Origin: Haladaptatus litoreus
Lineage (GTDB): Archaea; Halobacteriota; Halobacteria; Halobacteriales; Haladaptataceae
Reading direction: 5' to 3'
NCBI RefSeq assembly: GCF_900156425.1
Contig: NZ_FTNO01000002.1
Location: forward strand, 569,236 to 633,235
Length of the DNA stretch: 64,000 bases
Shown here: piece after piece, positions 34,224 to 42,642 of the stretch
How positions within the stretch are numbered: position 1 is the stretch's first letter
Layout of the letters: every line of letters starts with the position of its first letter
Position numbers and translations under genes: made by a program
The notes under the pieces: generated by a model
Database searches by the model: none
What the model was told of the DNA's origin: nothing
What the model saw: only the letters and a program-made list of their open reading frames with translations

Positions 34224-34427
34224 CTATTCTTTAAAGCGATACTTCGTCATTCCCTTCTCCCGCCGTCGCTCCACACGCTGTTCGACCACCAACTCGCTCA
34301 GCGCATTTTCGACCGTTTCCCGCGAATCGTCCTCCACGAGCGAAACCAGCGAGCGCCCCGTCATCGCCCCCGGATACGCCCGTTCGAGTTCCGAAAGTAC
34401 TGCCCGTTTCGTTTGTTCTGATGCCAT
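34224..34427 (-). CDS. Small winged-helix-like protein (67 aa)
   Basis: A 67-residue basic/acidic protein whose sequence (TKRAVLSELERAYPGAMTGRSLVSLVEDDSRETVENALSELV then QRVERRREKGMTKYRFKE) has the helix-helix-helix-wing pattern of a minimal winged HTH. It probably binds DNA as a dimer. It is followed at its 3' end by the tRNA-trailer hairpin and lies upstream of no obvious target; function unknown. Confidence 0.65.
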   Translation of the reverse strand: MASEQTKRAVLSELERAYPGAMTGRSLVSLVEDDSRETVENALSELVVEQRVERRREKGMTKYRFKE

Positions 34428-34522
34428 TGCTCCCTGACGACGTTCGGCTTCCTGTCTCTTAGAACCCTGAGTGGTAATCGTCGCTCAACCGTCCGCCGTT
34501 GACCGACTCACGCCTACGAGGA

Positions 34523-34753
34523 CTACTCCATGGCCATGTAGGTGTGCGTGTTTTCGACACCTGTAATCGTCAGAACGCCGGACGTGACGATTTCTCTCAC
34601 ATCGGCGGGCGTCTCGACGTCGATTTTTGTGATAATATCGACGTCTCCGGCGACGATGTTGGTGGCAACGACACCGTCGAGTTCCGTGATTGCATCGCGT
34701 ATCTGGTCTACTGCTGGAACATTTGCTTTGATGAGAACGTATGCGGTGACCAT
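34523..34753 (-). CDS. Stand-alone Lrp/AsnC ligand-binding (RAM) domain protein
   Basis: A 76-residue protein consisting only of the alpha-beta sandwich of Lrp/AsnC regulators (MVTAYVLIKANVPAVDQIRDAI...VVATNIVAGDVDIITKIDV...GVENTHTYM), without the HTH. Such single domains bind amino acids and can form mixed oligomers with full-length Lrp proteins or act as sensors. It lies 81 bases downstream of the 3' end of... none of the transporter genes but before them on the same strand order, so a link with peptide or amino acid uptake is possible but unproven. Confidence 0.85.
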   Translation of the reverse strand: MVTAYVLIKANVPAVDQIRDAITELDGVVATNIVAGDVDIITKIDVETPADVREIVTSGVLTITGVENTHTYMAME

Positions 34754-34833
34754 CGTACTTCCCCTAGTAACTAGATGCTAGCGACCAGCATATCCTTCGC
34801 GACTACGGACGAAAGGAGGTTTCTACGGCTGAC

Positions 34834-36195
34834 TCAGTCCACCGAAACCCAGTTCCATTCCTCGTCCGCTTCCTCACTATCGTGGAGATGACAGGCCGCA
34901 GGATGGCCCGCATCAGTAGACTGCTCTTGTGGATTCTCTCGCTCGCAAATCGTCGAAAACTCACTCTGAAGTCGCTCATCTGCCTCCGACACATCGCCCG
35001 AAACGATGTCCGAGAGCGCGGATGACAGCACCGTTTCAGCGTCTTCGTCGCTCAAACCCTCCGGAATCGCGTACTCTTCCCGAATCGCAGACTGCAACTG
35101 TGCGGCGGAAACTGCGTCCGCAGTTTCCGCCTCTTCCCGTGCGACCACGAGGGTTCGAAGCGAATCGAGATCTACGTCGTCGTCCGAAACTGCGACCCAC
35201 AAATCCATCACCGAGCGCCACTCGTCTTGCTCGAAATCGTAGTTCTCGGGTGGAATGACGGCTGGACAGCGTGGATGGAATCGACAGCCCGACGGCGGCG
35301 AGGCCGCGTCGGGCACGTCGCCGCGGAGCGTCACGCGACGTTTTTTCGCATCGGGGTCGGGCGTCGGAATCGCGGAGACGAGTGCCTGCGTATAGGGATG
35401 CTGTGGATTCCGGAACAGATCTTCTGTCGGCCCGCATTCGACGATTTCGCCGAGGTACATCACGGCCACACGGTCGGCGACTTCGCGCACGACGCCCATG
35501 TCGTGCGTGATGAGCAGCAGCGAGAGGTCGAACTCTGCTTGCAGGTCGGACAGGAGTGTGAGGATTTCGGCTTGTACGGACACGTCGAGTGCCGACACCG
35601 GTTCGTCCAGCACGAGCAGGTCGGGATTGAGAATCAGCGCTCGCGCCAGCGCCGCTCGTTGTTTTTGCCCGCCGGAGAGTTCGTGTGGATAGCGGTCTGC
35701 CTGTTCCGCGGACAGACCGACCCGCGGGAGGATGTCCTCCGTAATCGCGCGTCGTCGGTCGGCGTCGGTCATGCCGTGAATCGAAAGCGGTTCGGCCACC
35801 GATTCGCCGACGGTCATTCGCGGGTCGAAACTCGTCGTCGGGTCTTGGAACACCATCTGCGCCCGGCGTCGGAACGCCTTCCGTTCGGTTCGGTCGTACT
35901 CCCCAATCTCGTCGCCGTCGAAGCGAACGGTTCCCGCGGTTGGGTCTTCGAGATGTAAGAGAGCAGTCGCGGCCGTCGATTTGCCGCTTCCTGATTCGCC
36001 GATGAGTCCGAGGGTTTCACCGCGATACACGTCGAAGTTGATGCCATCGACCGCGTGGATAGTTCCGACTTCCCGGCGGAGCGGCCCTTCCGTGACTGGA
36101 TACTGCTGTTTCAGTCCGCGAACCGAGAGCAGGGCTTTTTCATCCGAGCGACTCGCTTTCGATTTCATCTTCGAATCCTCACTGTGGTCGGTCAT
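34834..36195 (-). CDS. Dipeptide/oligopeptide ABC transporter ATP-binding protein (DppF-like)
   Basis: A 453-residue ABC ATPase. Walker A GESGSGKST, signature LSGGQKQRAALARAL, Walker B LLVLDEPVSALD and the His switch ITHD are complete. After the ATPase, the oligopeptide-family C-terminal region has GCRFHPRCP, then about 100 acidic residues, then the last cysteine pair (CERENP... AACHLHD), so the usual Cys cluster is split by a long insert. The start at 36195 overlaps the end of the upstream DppD gene by four bases; a longer upstream frame is a shadow. It powers uptake with DppBCD. Confidence 0.92.
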   Translation of the reverse strand: MTDHSEDSKMKSKASRSDEKALLSVRGLKQQYPVTEGPLRREVGTIHAVDGINFDVYRGETLGLIGESGSGKSTAATALLHLEDPTAGTVRFDGDEIGEYDRTERKAFRRRAQMVFQDPTTSFDPRMTVGESVAEPLSIHGMTDADRRRAITEDILPRVGLSAEQADRYPHELSGGQKQRAALARALILNPDLLVLDEPVSALDVSVQAEILTLLSDLQAEFDLSLLLITHDMGVVREVADRVAVMYLGEIVECGPTEDLFRNPQHPYTQALVSAIPTPDPDAKKRRVTLRGDVPDAASPPSGCRFHPRCPAVIPPENYDFEQDEWRSVMDLWVAVSDDDVDLDSLRTLVVAREEAETADAVSAAQLQSAIREEYAIPEGLSDEDAETVLSSALSDIVSGDVSEADERLQSEFSTICERENPQEQSTDAGHPAACHLHDSEEADEEWNWVSVD

Positions 36196-37253
36196 CGTAC
36201 ATTCCCCCGAGTTCGTTCCGCGTCTCCCGCTTCTTCTGCCTCTCCCGATTCCCTCTCCGTCTCGTCCAGCACGACGGACGAATCTCGGTCCGAACGATGG
36301 AAGATGCACGATGCTTTCTGGTCGTTTCTGACGCCCTGTAGCGGCGGTTGTCCGTTTCGAGCGCACGTGTCGATTGCATGCGGACACCGCGGATGAAATC
36401 GACAGCCAGCGGGTGGCGAAATTGGGTCGGCCATCGACCCACCGATCGGTTGCAAACCATTGCCTTGCCCCGGAAGACAGGCGAGAAGCGCCTGCGTGTA
36501 GGGATGCGAAGGCTGGTCGAAAATCGCCCGAACGTCGCCACGCTCCATCACCTTTCCAGCGTACATCACGACGACTCTGTCGGCGATTTCGGCGACGACA
36601 CCGAGGTCGTGCGTGACGAACAGAATCGCCATGTCGCGTTCGTCCTGCAAATCGCGCAGAAGGTCTAAAATCTGGGCTTCGATGGTCACGTCCAGTGCTG
36701 TCGTCGGTTCGTCCGCGATGAGCAGGTCGGGTTCCCCGGCGAGTGCCATGGCGATGACGACGCGCTGGCGCATTCCACCCGAAAACTCGTGTGGGTAGTC
36801 GTTCGAGCGAACCTCGGCTTTCGGAATCCCGACGCGGTCGAGAAGGTCGATTGCCCGTTCTTTCGCAACCCCGTCACTCACGTCCTGATGGAACTGCACT
36901 GACTCCGCGACCTGCGCGCCGACGGTGTAGACTGGGTCAAGGGCGTTTTGCGGGTTCTGGAACACGTAGGCGATTTTGTTGCCGTGAATCTCGCGGAGTT
37001 CGCGGGACGAACAGTCGAGGACGTTCTGGCCGTCGAAAACGACTCGCCCGTCAGTGATTTCGCCGGGCGGCGATGCGATTAGCCTCGTGATGGATTCGCA
37101 GGCGACGGTTTTTCCAGAACCGGACTCGCCGACGAGACAGACCGTCTCGCCGCGATTGATTTCAAAATCGATGCCATCAACTGCCGTGATGACGCCTCGG
37201 GGAGTGTCGAACGTCGTCCGCAGTCCCGAAACGGACAGCAGTGGGCCAGTCAT
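36192..37253 (-). CDS. Dipeptide/oligopeptide ABC transporter ATP-binding protein (DppD-like)
   Basis: A 353-residue ABC ATPase with Walker A GESGSGKT, the Q-loop in [13 protein letters not shown], signature [15 protein letters not shown], Walker [13 protein letters not shown] and the switch VTHD. The C-terminal oligopeptide-transporter motif [14 protein letters not shown]...ASCIFH is uninterrupted, giving four cysteines that in some relatives bind an Fe-S cluster. It overlaps the permease gene in front and the DppF gene behind by four bases each, so the three are one translationally coupled unit. Confidence 0.94.
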   Translation of the reverse strand: MTGPLLSVSGLRTTFDTPRGVITAVDGIDFEINRGETVCLVGESGSGKTVACESITRLIASPPGEITDGRVVFDGQNVLDCSSRELREIHGNKIAYVFQNPQNALDPVYTVGAQVAESVQFHQDVSDGVAKERAIDLLDRVGIPKAEVRSNDYPHEFSGGMRQRVVIAMALAGEPDLLIADEPTTALDVTIEAQILDLLRDLQDERDMAILFVTHDLGVVAEIADRVVVMYAGKVMERGDVRAIFDQPSHPYTQALLACLPGQGNGLQPIGGSMADPISPPAGCRFHPRCPHAIDTCARNGQPPLQGVRNDQKASCIFHRSDRDSSVVLDETERESGEAEEAGDAERTRGNVR

Positions 37254-38455
37254 AGCCCCTCCCGGGTTCGCGGATCGAGTATCTCTCGGAGCGCATCACC
37301 GAGGAAGTTGAACGAGGCCACAGTGAGCATGAGGAAGACGACCGGAATGACTTCGGCCCACCAGAGGAGCGTCGGGTGGAAATCGCTCAAAAACGCGGCG
37401 TATATCAGATACCCCCACGAGTTCTGTCCCGGGCCGTGCAGTTGGAAGTAGCCGAGCATCGCCTCGATGAGTAGGAGCGTCGGAATCTGGAGCGTGATGG
37501 CGACGAGAACCGTGCTTGAGACGTTCGGGAGGATGTGCTGTCGAATGATTTTCAGGCGACTGCTTCCGGCGTTTCGGGCGGCGCGAATGTACCCCAATTC
37601 GCGCTTTTGCAGCGCTTCACTTCTGACGAGTCTCGCGGTACTGCCCCAACTTAGCAAGCCAAATACGCCTATCATGAGGAGGATACTGCCGCCGTACAGC
37701 GCTTCGAGGAACAGGAAGACGAACAGCGGTGGAATCGCCTGCTGGATGTCCACGTAGCGCATTAGCATTTCATCGACCGACCCGCCGAAGTACGCCGCCA
37801 CGATGCCGACGCCGGTTGCGAGGGGTGCGATGAGCGTCGCCGTGATGAGCGTCACCTGAAGCGCGATTCGCATCCCTTGTAGAATTTTGAGGAAGAGGTC
37901 TTCTCCGCTGGAAGTCGTTCCGAACGGATGAATGAAACTACCGTGACAAGCGTTGTTCGAGATGTCGCCGACGCAGTGCGTGATGCCGATTCCGTAGTAT
38001 GGCGCGGAAAATCCGACCGGGGGCTGATACGGTGCCATTCCATACGCGAAGTCGTCTGCGGACGCAATCGCGTCCGTGAGCGGTTCGTGAACCATCGGGC
38101 CGAACAGTCCGCCGATAAAAAAGACGACGAGATAGCAGAGACTGGCCACCGCCACTCGATTCGTGCGAAGTTGTTGCCACCGCTCGCGGGTCAGTTCCCG
38201 ATTGAGATACAGCGGCGCGAGAACGTAGAAGGCGAACACCGAAAGCGAGAGCATGAACAGCCAATCCAGGGCGGTAACGTTCCATTCCCAAATGATGGGG
38301 TTGTCGTCTGGAAGAACGAAGACGTCGTACAGAAAGCCAAGCAGGAGTACGGTCGCGACGAGCGAAAACAACTTGGTTCGCCACGATAGTGACCGAGAAG
38401 CGGTCGTGTACTCGTCCCAGTCGATTGCATCGAATGTGTCGTGTGATGTGGCCAT
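37250..38455 (-). CDS. Dipeptide/oligopeptide ABC transporter permease (DppC-like)
   Basis: A 401-residue permease. A long N-terminal extension contains three hydrophobic stretches (about 28-48, 63-85, 105-125) before the family core. The EAA motif reads IRAARNAGSSRLKIIRQHILPN, which contacts the ATPases. The core has about six helices. A periplasmic-type loop (about 130-180) carries two cysteines (HCVGDISNNACHG). It begins the dppCDF unit on the minus strand; the partner permease lies divergently on the plus strand at 38773. Confidence 0.9.
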   Translation of the reverse strand: MATSHDTFDAIDWDEYTTASRSLSWRTKLFSLVATVLLLGFLYDVFVLPDDNPIIWEWNVTALDWLFMLSLSVFAFYVLAPLYLNRELTRERWQQLRTNRVAVASLCYLVVFFIGGLFGPMVHEPLTDAIASADDFAYGMAPYQPPVGFSAPYYGIGITHCVGDISNNACHGSFIHPFGTTSSGEDLFLKILQGMRIALQVTLITATLIAPLATGVGIVAAYFGGSVDEMLMRYVDIQQAIPPLFVFLFLEALYGGSILLMIGVFGLLSWGSTARLVRSEALQKRELGYIRAARNAGSSRLKIIRQHILPNVSSTVLVAITLQIPTLLLIEAMLGYFQLHGPGQNSWGYLIYAAFLSDFHPTLLWWAEVIPVVFLMLTVASFNFLGDALREILDPRTREGL

Positions 38456-38772
38456 GAACCGTTGAATCCTCCTGTCCCGTCCCCTCGAAATGAGACAATT
38501 TTATGACAGTCTGCCGTAGCTAATGCAGCCACGGTATAAAAATATGGATTTTATTTCAAACAATTTAGTCGTGGTATGCAGCAGTTTGTTACCCTCTCGA
38601 CTGTAACATCGGAAACATTTATTCGGGCCGAACGAATTGTGGTGGACGATACCATGGAGTCAGTTACAGCCTCCGAAACTGTATCGGCGGTTTCGACCGG
38701 AAATAGAAACGGGCGGTCGGTGGAGTATGACCGCCCGATGGAGTACGGCCGTCCGATGGAGTCGCGATAGCC
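38456..38772 (+). promoter_or_regulatory. Divergent dppC/dppB promoter region with a possible leader ORF
   Basis: A 317-base gap. GGTATAAAAATAT (38531-38543) is a plus-strand TATA box. A 64-codon frame (38576-38770) ends two bases before the dppB GTG; its tail repeats the codons for RPMEYGRPMES, made by a short direct repeat CCGATGGAGT (twice). It could be a leader peptide or untranslated leader. CATTTATTCG at 38617 is a second candidate TATA box. For dppC a TATA-like ATAAAATTG lies about 40 bases before its ATG on the minus strand. Confidence 0.4.
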
Positions 38773-39729
38773 GTGCGCCGATATATCGCCCGTCGCGTTC
38801 TCTGGACGGTGTTTGCGGCGTATCTTCTCCTTTCGTCCATTTTTCTCGTCTTTGCCTTCGCGCCCGACCCCGGTCAGGAAACTGCCGGTATCATGGCGGC
38901 CTTCGGCGGCGGCTCCGCAGAGGAAGCCGAAAACGCCTATGCCGAGGCGAGAAACTACGACGAGCCGATTCTCGACCGATACATCGAATGGATAGTCGCC
39001 TACACGACGTTCGACTGGGGCACTGACATTCAGGGCGAACCGGTTACCGACCGTCTCGGAGATGCACTTCCAATTACGCTGGTCTATCTCGTTCCGGCAG
39101 TCGTCCTGTCCGTCGTTTTAGGTTCCGCGATTGGACTGTATTCGGCAGTTCACCAACACGGCTACGTCGACCGACTGGTCACCGCAATCACCTATCCCGG
39201 ATTGGGGCTACCGAGTTTCTGGCTCGCGTCGTGGGCGTCCCTGCTCGTGCTCGAACGAATCGACATTCAGGCGTCGTACTTCGACGACCGGTACGGTCTT
39301 TGGTCGCCGGAAAACCTTCCCTTCATGCTCCTTCCGATGGCTGTGGTGACCATCAACCTGCTCGCGGTGCAGATTCGGTACACTCGTTCGACATCACTCG
39401 AATACGTGCCCGCCGAGTTCGTGAAAACGCTTCGCTCGAACGGTGCCCGTGCGAGCGACGTTGGCCGTCACGTCATCCGCAACGCAGCGTTGCCACTCGT
39501 TTCGTTGTTTTTTGCGGAAACCCTCACCATCCTGTTCGTCACGCTCCTCGTGGTCGAAACGGTGTTCGGCCTGCCCGGGTTCGGTGCTCTCGCGTTCCAA
39601 GCCATCAGAGCGAGGGATGTGGGTCTTATCTTAGCGACGACGATGATTCCTGTTTTCCTCGGACTGGCCGGGAACCTCCTCCAAGACATCGCCTACGCCG
39701 TCCTCGACCCGCGAGTCGGCTACGACTAA
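38773..39729 (+). CDS. Dipeptide/oligopeptide ABC transporter permease (DppB-like)
   Basis: A 318-residue permease starting at GTG 38773. About six helices: the first after MRRYIARRVLWTVFAAYLLL, typical of DppB; then ITLVYLVPAVVLSVVLGSAIG and further segments. The EAA loop is FVKTLRSNGARASDVGRHVIRNAALPL, and GLPGFGALAFQAI is a family signature. It completes the transporter with dppC, dppD and dppF on the opposite strand; no substrate-binding lipoprotein gene is seen nearby, so it must be encoded elsewhere. Confidence 0.92.
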   Translation: MRRYIARRVLWTVFAAYLLLSSIFLVFAFAPDPGQETAGIMAAFGGGSAEEAENAYAEARNYDEPILDRYIEWIVAYTTFDWGTDIQGEPVTDRLGDALPITLVYLVPAVVLSVVLGSAIGLYSAVHQHGYVDRLVTAITYPGLGLPSFWLASWASLLVLERIDIQASYFDDRYGLWSPENLPFMLLPMAVVTINLLAVQIRYTRSTSLEYVPAEFVKTLRSNGARASDVGRHVIRNAALPLVSLFFAETLTILFVTLLVVETVFGLPGFGALAFQAIRARDVGLILATTMIPVFLGLAGNLLQDIAYAVLDPRVGYD

Positions 39730-39751
39730 GCACAGAAGTCACTACGGCTGA

Positions 39752-39937
39752 CTACTCCAGAACGTCGATTTCGGAACCCGACGCGTTTTCCTGTACACTC
39801 TCGATTCCTCGCTCCGCCGTCGCCTGCCGTTCGTACCCTTCTCCGCTGTCCGCGATGATGTTGCCGTTGTCGTGAACCAGTCTCCAGCGCCATTCCTCAC
39901 GAGCGTCCTGATACAGTTCGAAGGTTGCTTTGCTCAT
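39752..39937 (-). CDS. DUF1508 (YegP/HVO_2922-like) protein
   Basis: A 61-residue protein matching the YegP/DUF1508 fold: ATFELYQDAREEWRWRLVHDNGNIIADSGEGY followed by TAERGIESVQENA. Haloarchaeal members are known as the HVO_2922 family. The fold is a small beta-alpha dimer whose task is unknown. The ATG at 39937 (MSKATFEL) is preferred over one two codons earlier. It converges with dppB. Confidence 0.88.
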   Translation of the reverse strand: MSKATFELYQDAREEWRWRLVHDNGNIIADSGEGYERQATAERGIESVQENASGSEIDVLE

Positions 39938-40118
39938 CTGCAACCGAAGATACGGTCCCGACCGACGTAATATCCTGTTTTCTGCCAGTTTTCCGGACTA
40001 TTCGGCTATCATTTCGTCGATTTTCCCGACGACTTCTGTTTTCGCTCGTGCGTCAGATTCGCTCTGAAACTGAAATCGGGCATGGGGTTCATCTTTCCCC
40101 GGGTCGAAGGGAAACTGA

Positions 40119-40736
40119 ATGCGTTCGCTCGTCCCTCCAATCCTCGTCTTCGCGGCACTGTTGTTTTTCGGCGCGTATTTCGTCGGCTATCCGGTTCCCG
40201 GCGGGGAGACGCTCGATTCGCTCCAAGGTGCTGAAATCATAGAGGTTCCCGAGGACAATCCCGAGGCGGTGACTGAACCCACAGACCCTGAATTCCGTCG
40301 ATGGGTCGAATTCTACATCCATCGTTACGTGAACGAGGAGCGAACCGACCACGGGTTAGAACCTGTCGAGTTCGACGCCGCGCTCCGGGACATCGCGCGC
40401 AATCACAGCGAAGAGATGGGTCGTGAGAGCTACTTCTCACACGTCTCCCCGTCCGGTGAGAGTCCGAGCGACCGCTATCGAGAAGCCGATTATCACTGCC
40501 TTCGGGGTGCGGGCGAAAACATCGCCTACACTTACTTCGACCGCAGGGTGCGAACGGAAAACGGCACCGTCGTTCGCTATCGAACCGCCGACGAACTCGC
40601 ACGCGGAGTCGTCACGCAGTGGATGAACTCGCCGAGCCATCGCGAAAATATGCTTTCTGAAAACTGGGAACGCGAGGGAATCGGCGTCTACTACGCCGAT
40701 AGCGAGCGCGTCTTTGCCACACAGAATTTCTGTTAG
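40119..40736 (+). CDS. CAP (SCP/PR-1-like) domain protein, membrane-anchored or secreted
   Basis: A 205-residue protein with an N-terminal hydrophobic segment (about 5-25) and a CAP domain from about residue 70. Motifs: YVNEERTDHGLEPVEFDAALRDIARNHSEEM, then SYFSH, and HRENMLSENWEREGIGVYY. The paired histidines and glutamates resemble the metal-binding cleft of CAP proteins. Cys residues C127 and C205 could form a disulfide. It probably works outside the cell, with unknown substrate. Confidence 0.88.
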   Translation: MRSLVPPILVFAALLFFGAYFVGYPVPGGETLDSLQGAEIIEVPEDNPEAVTEPTDPEFRRWVEFYIHRYVNEERTDHGLEPVEFDAALRDIARNHSEEMGRESYFSHVSPSGESPSDRYREADYHCLRGAGENIAYTYFDRRVRTENGTVVRYRTADELARGVVTQWMNSPSHRENMLSENWEREGIGVYYADSERVFATQNFC

Positions 40737-40808
40737 GATGGCACAAAAAATTAAGTACTTGTGGTGATACATTCCGGAAAAGAACATTCTTTCGGGAGGT
40801 AACGACAG

Positions 40809-41378
40809 ATGAGAAGCCAAACAGGCAAGACGGAACAGGTCGGCACATCACTGTCCAGAGATGTCGTGTTCCAAATATTGAGCAACCAACGACGACGATA
40901 CGCGCTTCATTACCTTCGCCGACACGAGCAACCGGTCGAAATCGGTGAGTTGGCGACCCACATCGCGGCGTGGGAAAACGACGTTTCTGTTCCCGAAGTA
41001 AGTTCACAACAGCGAAAACGAGTGTACAACACCCTCCAACAAGCACATCTCCCGAAACTGGACGAAACTGGATTTGTCGAGTACGACCCTGCTCACGGAA
41101 ACGTTTCGCTGACGGACAAGGCGGAGAAACTGACAGTGTATCTGGAAGTCGTTCCCGACAACGACCTTCCGTGGTCGCAATACTACTTCGTCCTCGGCTG
41201 TGTCAGCCTCGCCCTCGTCACCGGCGCGTGGTTGGAGGCCGGGCCGCTCGGACTCGTTCCGGATTTCGGCTGGGCGCTTGGACTGGCTGTGTTAGTTACG
41301 TTCTCCGGTGCAATTAACGTGTATTATCATCGGAACCTCCACCGAGGCCACACCGAAGTTCCGGAACGTGACAGATGA
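40809..41378 (+). CDS. DUF7344-type HTH protein with two C-terminal membrane helices
   Basis: A 189-residue protein. Residues about 15-100 form the winged helix common in haloarchaea (LSRDVVFQILSNQRRRYALHYLRR...IGELATHIAAWEN...QQRKRVYNTLQQAHLPKLDETGFVEYD), the DUF7344 type. Two hydrophobic helices (about 123-145 and 150-170) place it in the membrane with a short basic tail. A real Shine-Dalgarno sequence (GGGAGGT, 40794-40800) lies 8 bases before the ATG, unusual beside leaderless neighbours. It may sense membrane conditions. Confidence 0.82.
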   Translation: MRSQTGKTEQVGTSLSRDVVFQILSNQRRRYALHYLRRHEQPVEIGELATHIAAWENDVSVPEVSSQQRKRVYNTLQQAHLPKLDETGFVEYDPAHGNVSLTDKAEKLTVYLEVVPDNDLPWSQYYFVLGCVSLALVTGAWLEAGPLGLVPDFGWALGLAVLVTFSGAINVYYHRNLHRGHTEVPERDR

Positions 41379-41382
41379 TATA

Positions 41383-42405
41383 TCATTCACCAATTAGCAT
41401 CGGATTTGGCTCACGAACCAGCGAAACGTCGTAGCCGAAGGCAGCCAGCAGTTCCAGACTCGTTTCGATATGCGGCGTTATTTTCGGAATCGTCACGCGC
41501 CCGCCCGCGAGCGCGAGGAAAATCACCAGTTGGTCGGCCATATGTTCGTCAACGACTCCACGGCCGTCGTGAAACGCGGAAAACGCACCGACGACACGTT
41601 TTGCTATGTCCTCCGCGGGAACACCGCGCTCGCCGAGTCCGTCGAATCCGGCGACGGTATAGTTCTCATCCATCTCACTGTATTCGGCACGGACAAGCAA
41701 ACTGCTTCCAGTGGAGTCCGATTTCGCGTAGGTCGTCCGACGTTCGAGAACTAAATGTCCCGCGGAACCGAGTCTGTCGCGTGCAGTTTCCGCCTGCCGT
41801 TCCGCGACGTTTTGCTCCGCGAGCGACGTTGATGCTTTCGAGTAAATCCGGACGCCGGTGAGTTCCCGGCGCTCTGCGAGATTGATTGCAGAAAGTGAAG
41901 AGGGGGCGACCCAGAGGGTTGCCTCTCCGCCGCCTGCTGGATAGTAGCCGGTTCGGGTAACCTCGACACCGGCCAGCAGTCCGAACCGGCGACAGAGCGG
42001 CAGTTTCACTTCGCGGAAGTAGTCGACGGTCGGTGACCAGCGAACGTCCGTACCGCCAGTGACAGTCACCGAAAGGGGTTCGTCCAGTGTCACCGCGAGG
42101 GGGAGCAGTGCGTCGAAAACCAACGCCGTGCTCCCCGCGGTTTCCACGTCAATCGAAAATTTACCGCCGTCGGCGGCTTTCGGTCGAAACGTCAGTGCCT
42201 CGGAACCGATTGTATTTCCGTACAGTTCCGCATTGCAGGCACGAGCAACGGCGTGGACGGCGGCGAGATGTTGTGGCCTGAGGCCGGGATTCGAGCGACT
42301 CGCTCGAATCCCGGTCATTCGAAACGGTTCGCCGGAGAGGGCGGAAAGCGACACTGCCGAGCGAAGCAGTTGTCCACCGCCGGACGACCCGTCGAGCGAG
42401 TGCAT
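41383..42405 (-). CDS. rtcA: RNA 3'-terminal phosphate cyclase
   Basis: A 340-residue RtcA that converts RNA 3'-phosphate to a 2',3'-cyclic phosphate through an adenylylated histidine. The N-terminal LDGSSGGGQLLRSAVSLSAL and RSNPGLRPQHLAAV are family signatures; the nucleotidyl histidine is H288 in VVDEHMADQLVIF. Together with the tRNA splicing and aminoacylation genes in the window it fits an RNA repair role. Its promoter probably is the TTTATATA box at 42458-42465, about 55 bases upstream. Confidence 0.95.
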   Translation of the reverse strand: MHSLDGSSGGGQLLRSAVSLSALSGEPFRMTGIRASRSNPGLRPQHLAAVHAVARACNAELYGNTIGSEALTFRPKAADGGKFSIDVETAGSTALVFDALLPLAVTLDEPLSVTVTGGTDVRWSPTVDYFREVKLPLCRRFGLLAGVEVTRTGYYPAGGGEATLWVAPSSLSAINLAERRELTGVRIYSKASTSLAEQNVAERQAETARDRLGSAGHLVLERRTTYAKSDSTGSSLLVRAEYSEMDENYTVAGFDGLGERGVPAEDIAKRVVGAFSAFHDGRGVVDEHMADQLVIFLALAGGRVTIPKITPHIETSLELLAAFGYDVSLVREPNPMLIGE

Positions 42406-42457
42406 TAGCCGGGGCTACGCGATTCGACGTGAAAAATGGGAACCATCGCCGAATACA

Positions 42458-42556
42458 GTATATAAATCCTCGCTTCAGTCCGGTACGTAGTAACAGAGAT
42501 TCATGTTAACTAGCGTCATGGTCTAAACTCATCTTACCGCACTCTTGCGGTTTTTT
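42458..42556 (+). ncRNA. Possible small RNA upstream of the thermosome gene
   Basis: On the plus strand a TATATAAA box (42458-42465) is followed about 70-80 bases later by a terminator-like hairpin ACCGC/GCGGT (42536-42551) and six T's. Between them no protein longer than seven codons fits. A transcript of about 65 bases is predicted. The same box may instead, or also, serve rtcA on the other strand, so this is tentative. Confidence 0.25.
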
Positions 42557-42589
42557 GATTTTCCGATTGTAGTCTTACAGTGGTATCCT

Positions 42590-42620
42590 CACACACGAAA
42601 TAAAGATTTATATAGAAGCA
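42590..42620 (+). promoter_or_regulatory. Thermosome gene promoter
   Basis: CGAAATAAAG (a BRE-like purine stretch) followed by TTTATATAG at 42608-42616 lies about 30 bases before the thermosome ATG at 42643. This layout, a strong TATA box behind a CGAAA element, matches the known haloarchaeal cct heat-shock promoters. Confidence 0.75.
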
Positions 42621-42642
42621 CAAACATAGTCGCTTCTGTACT

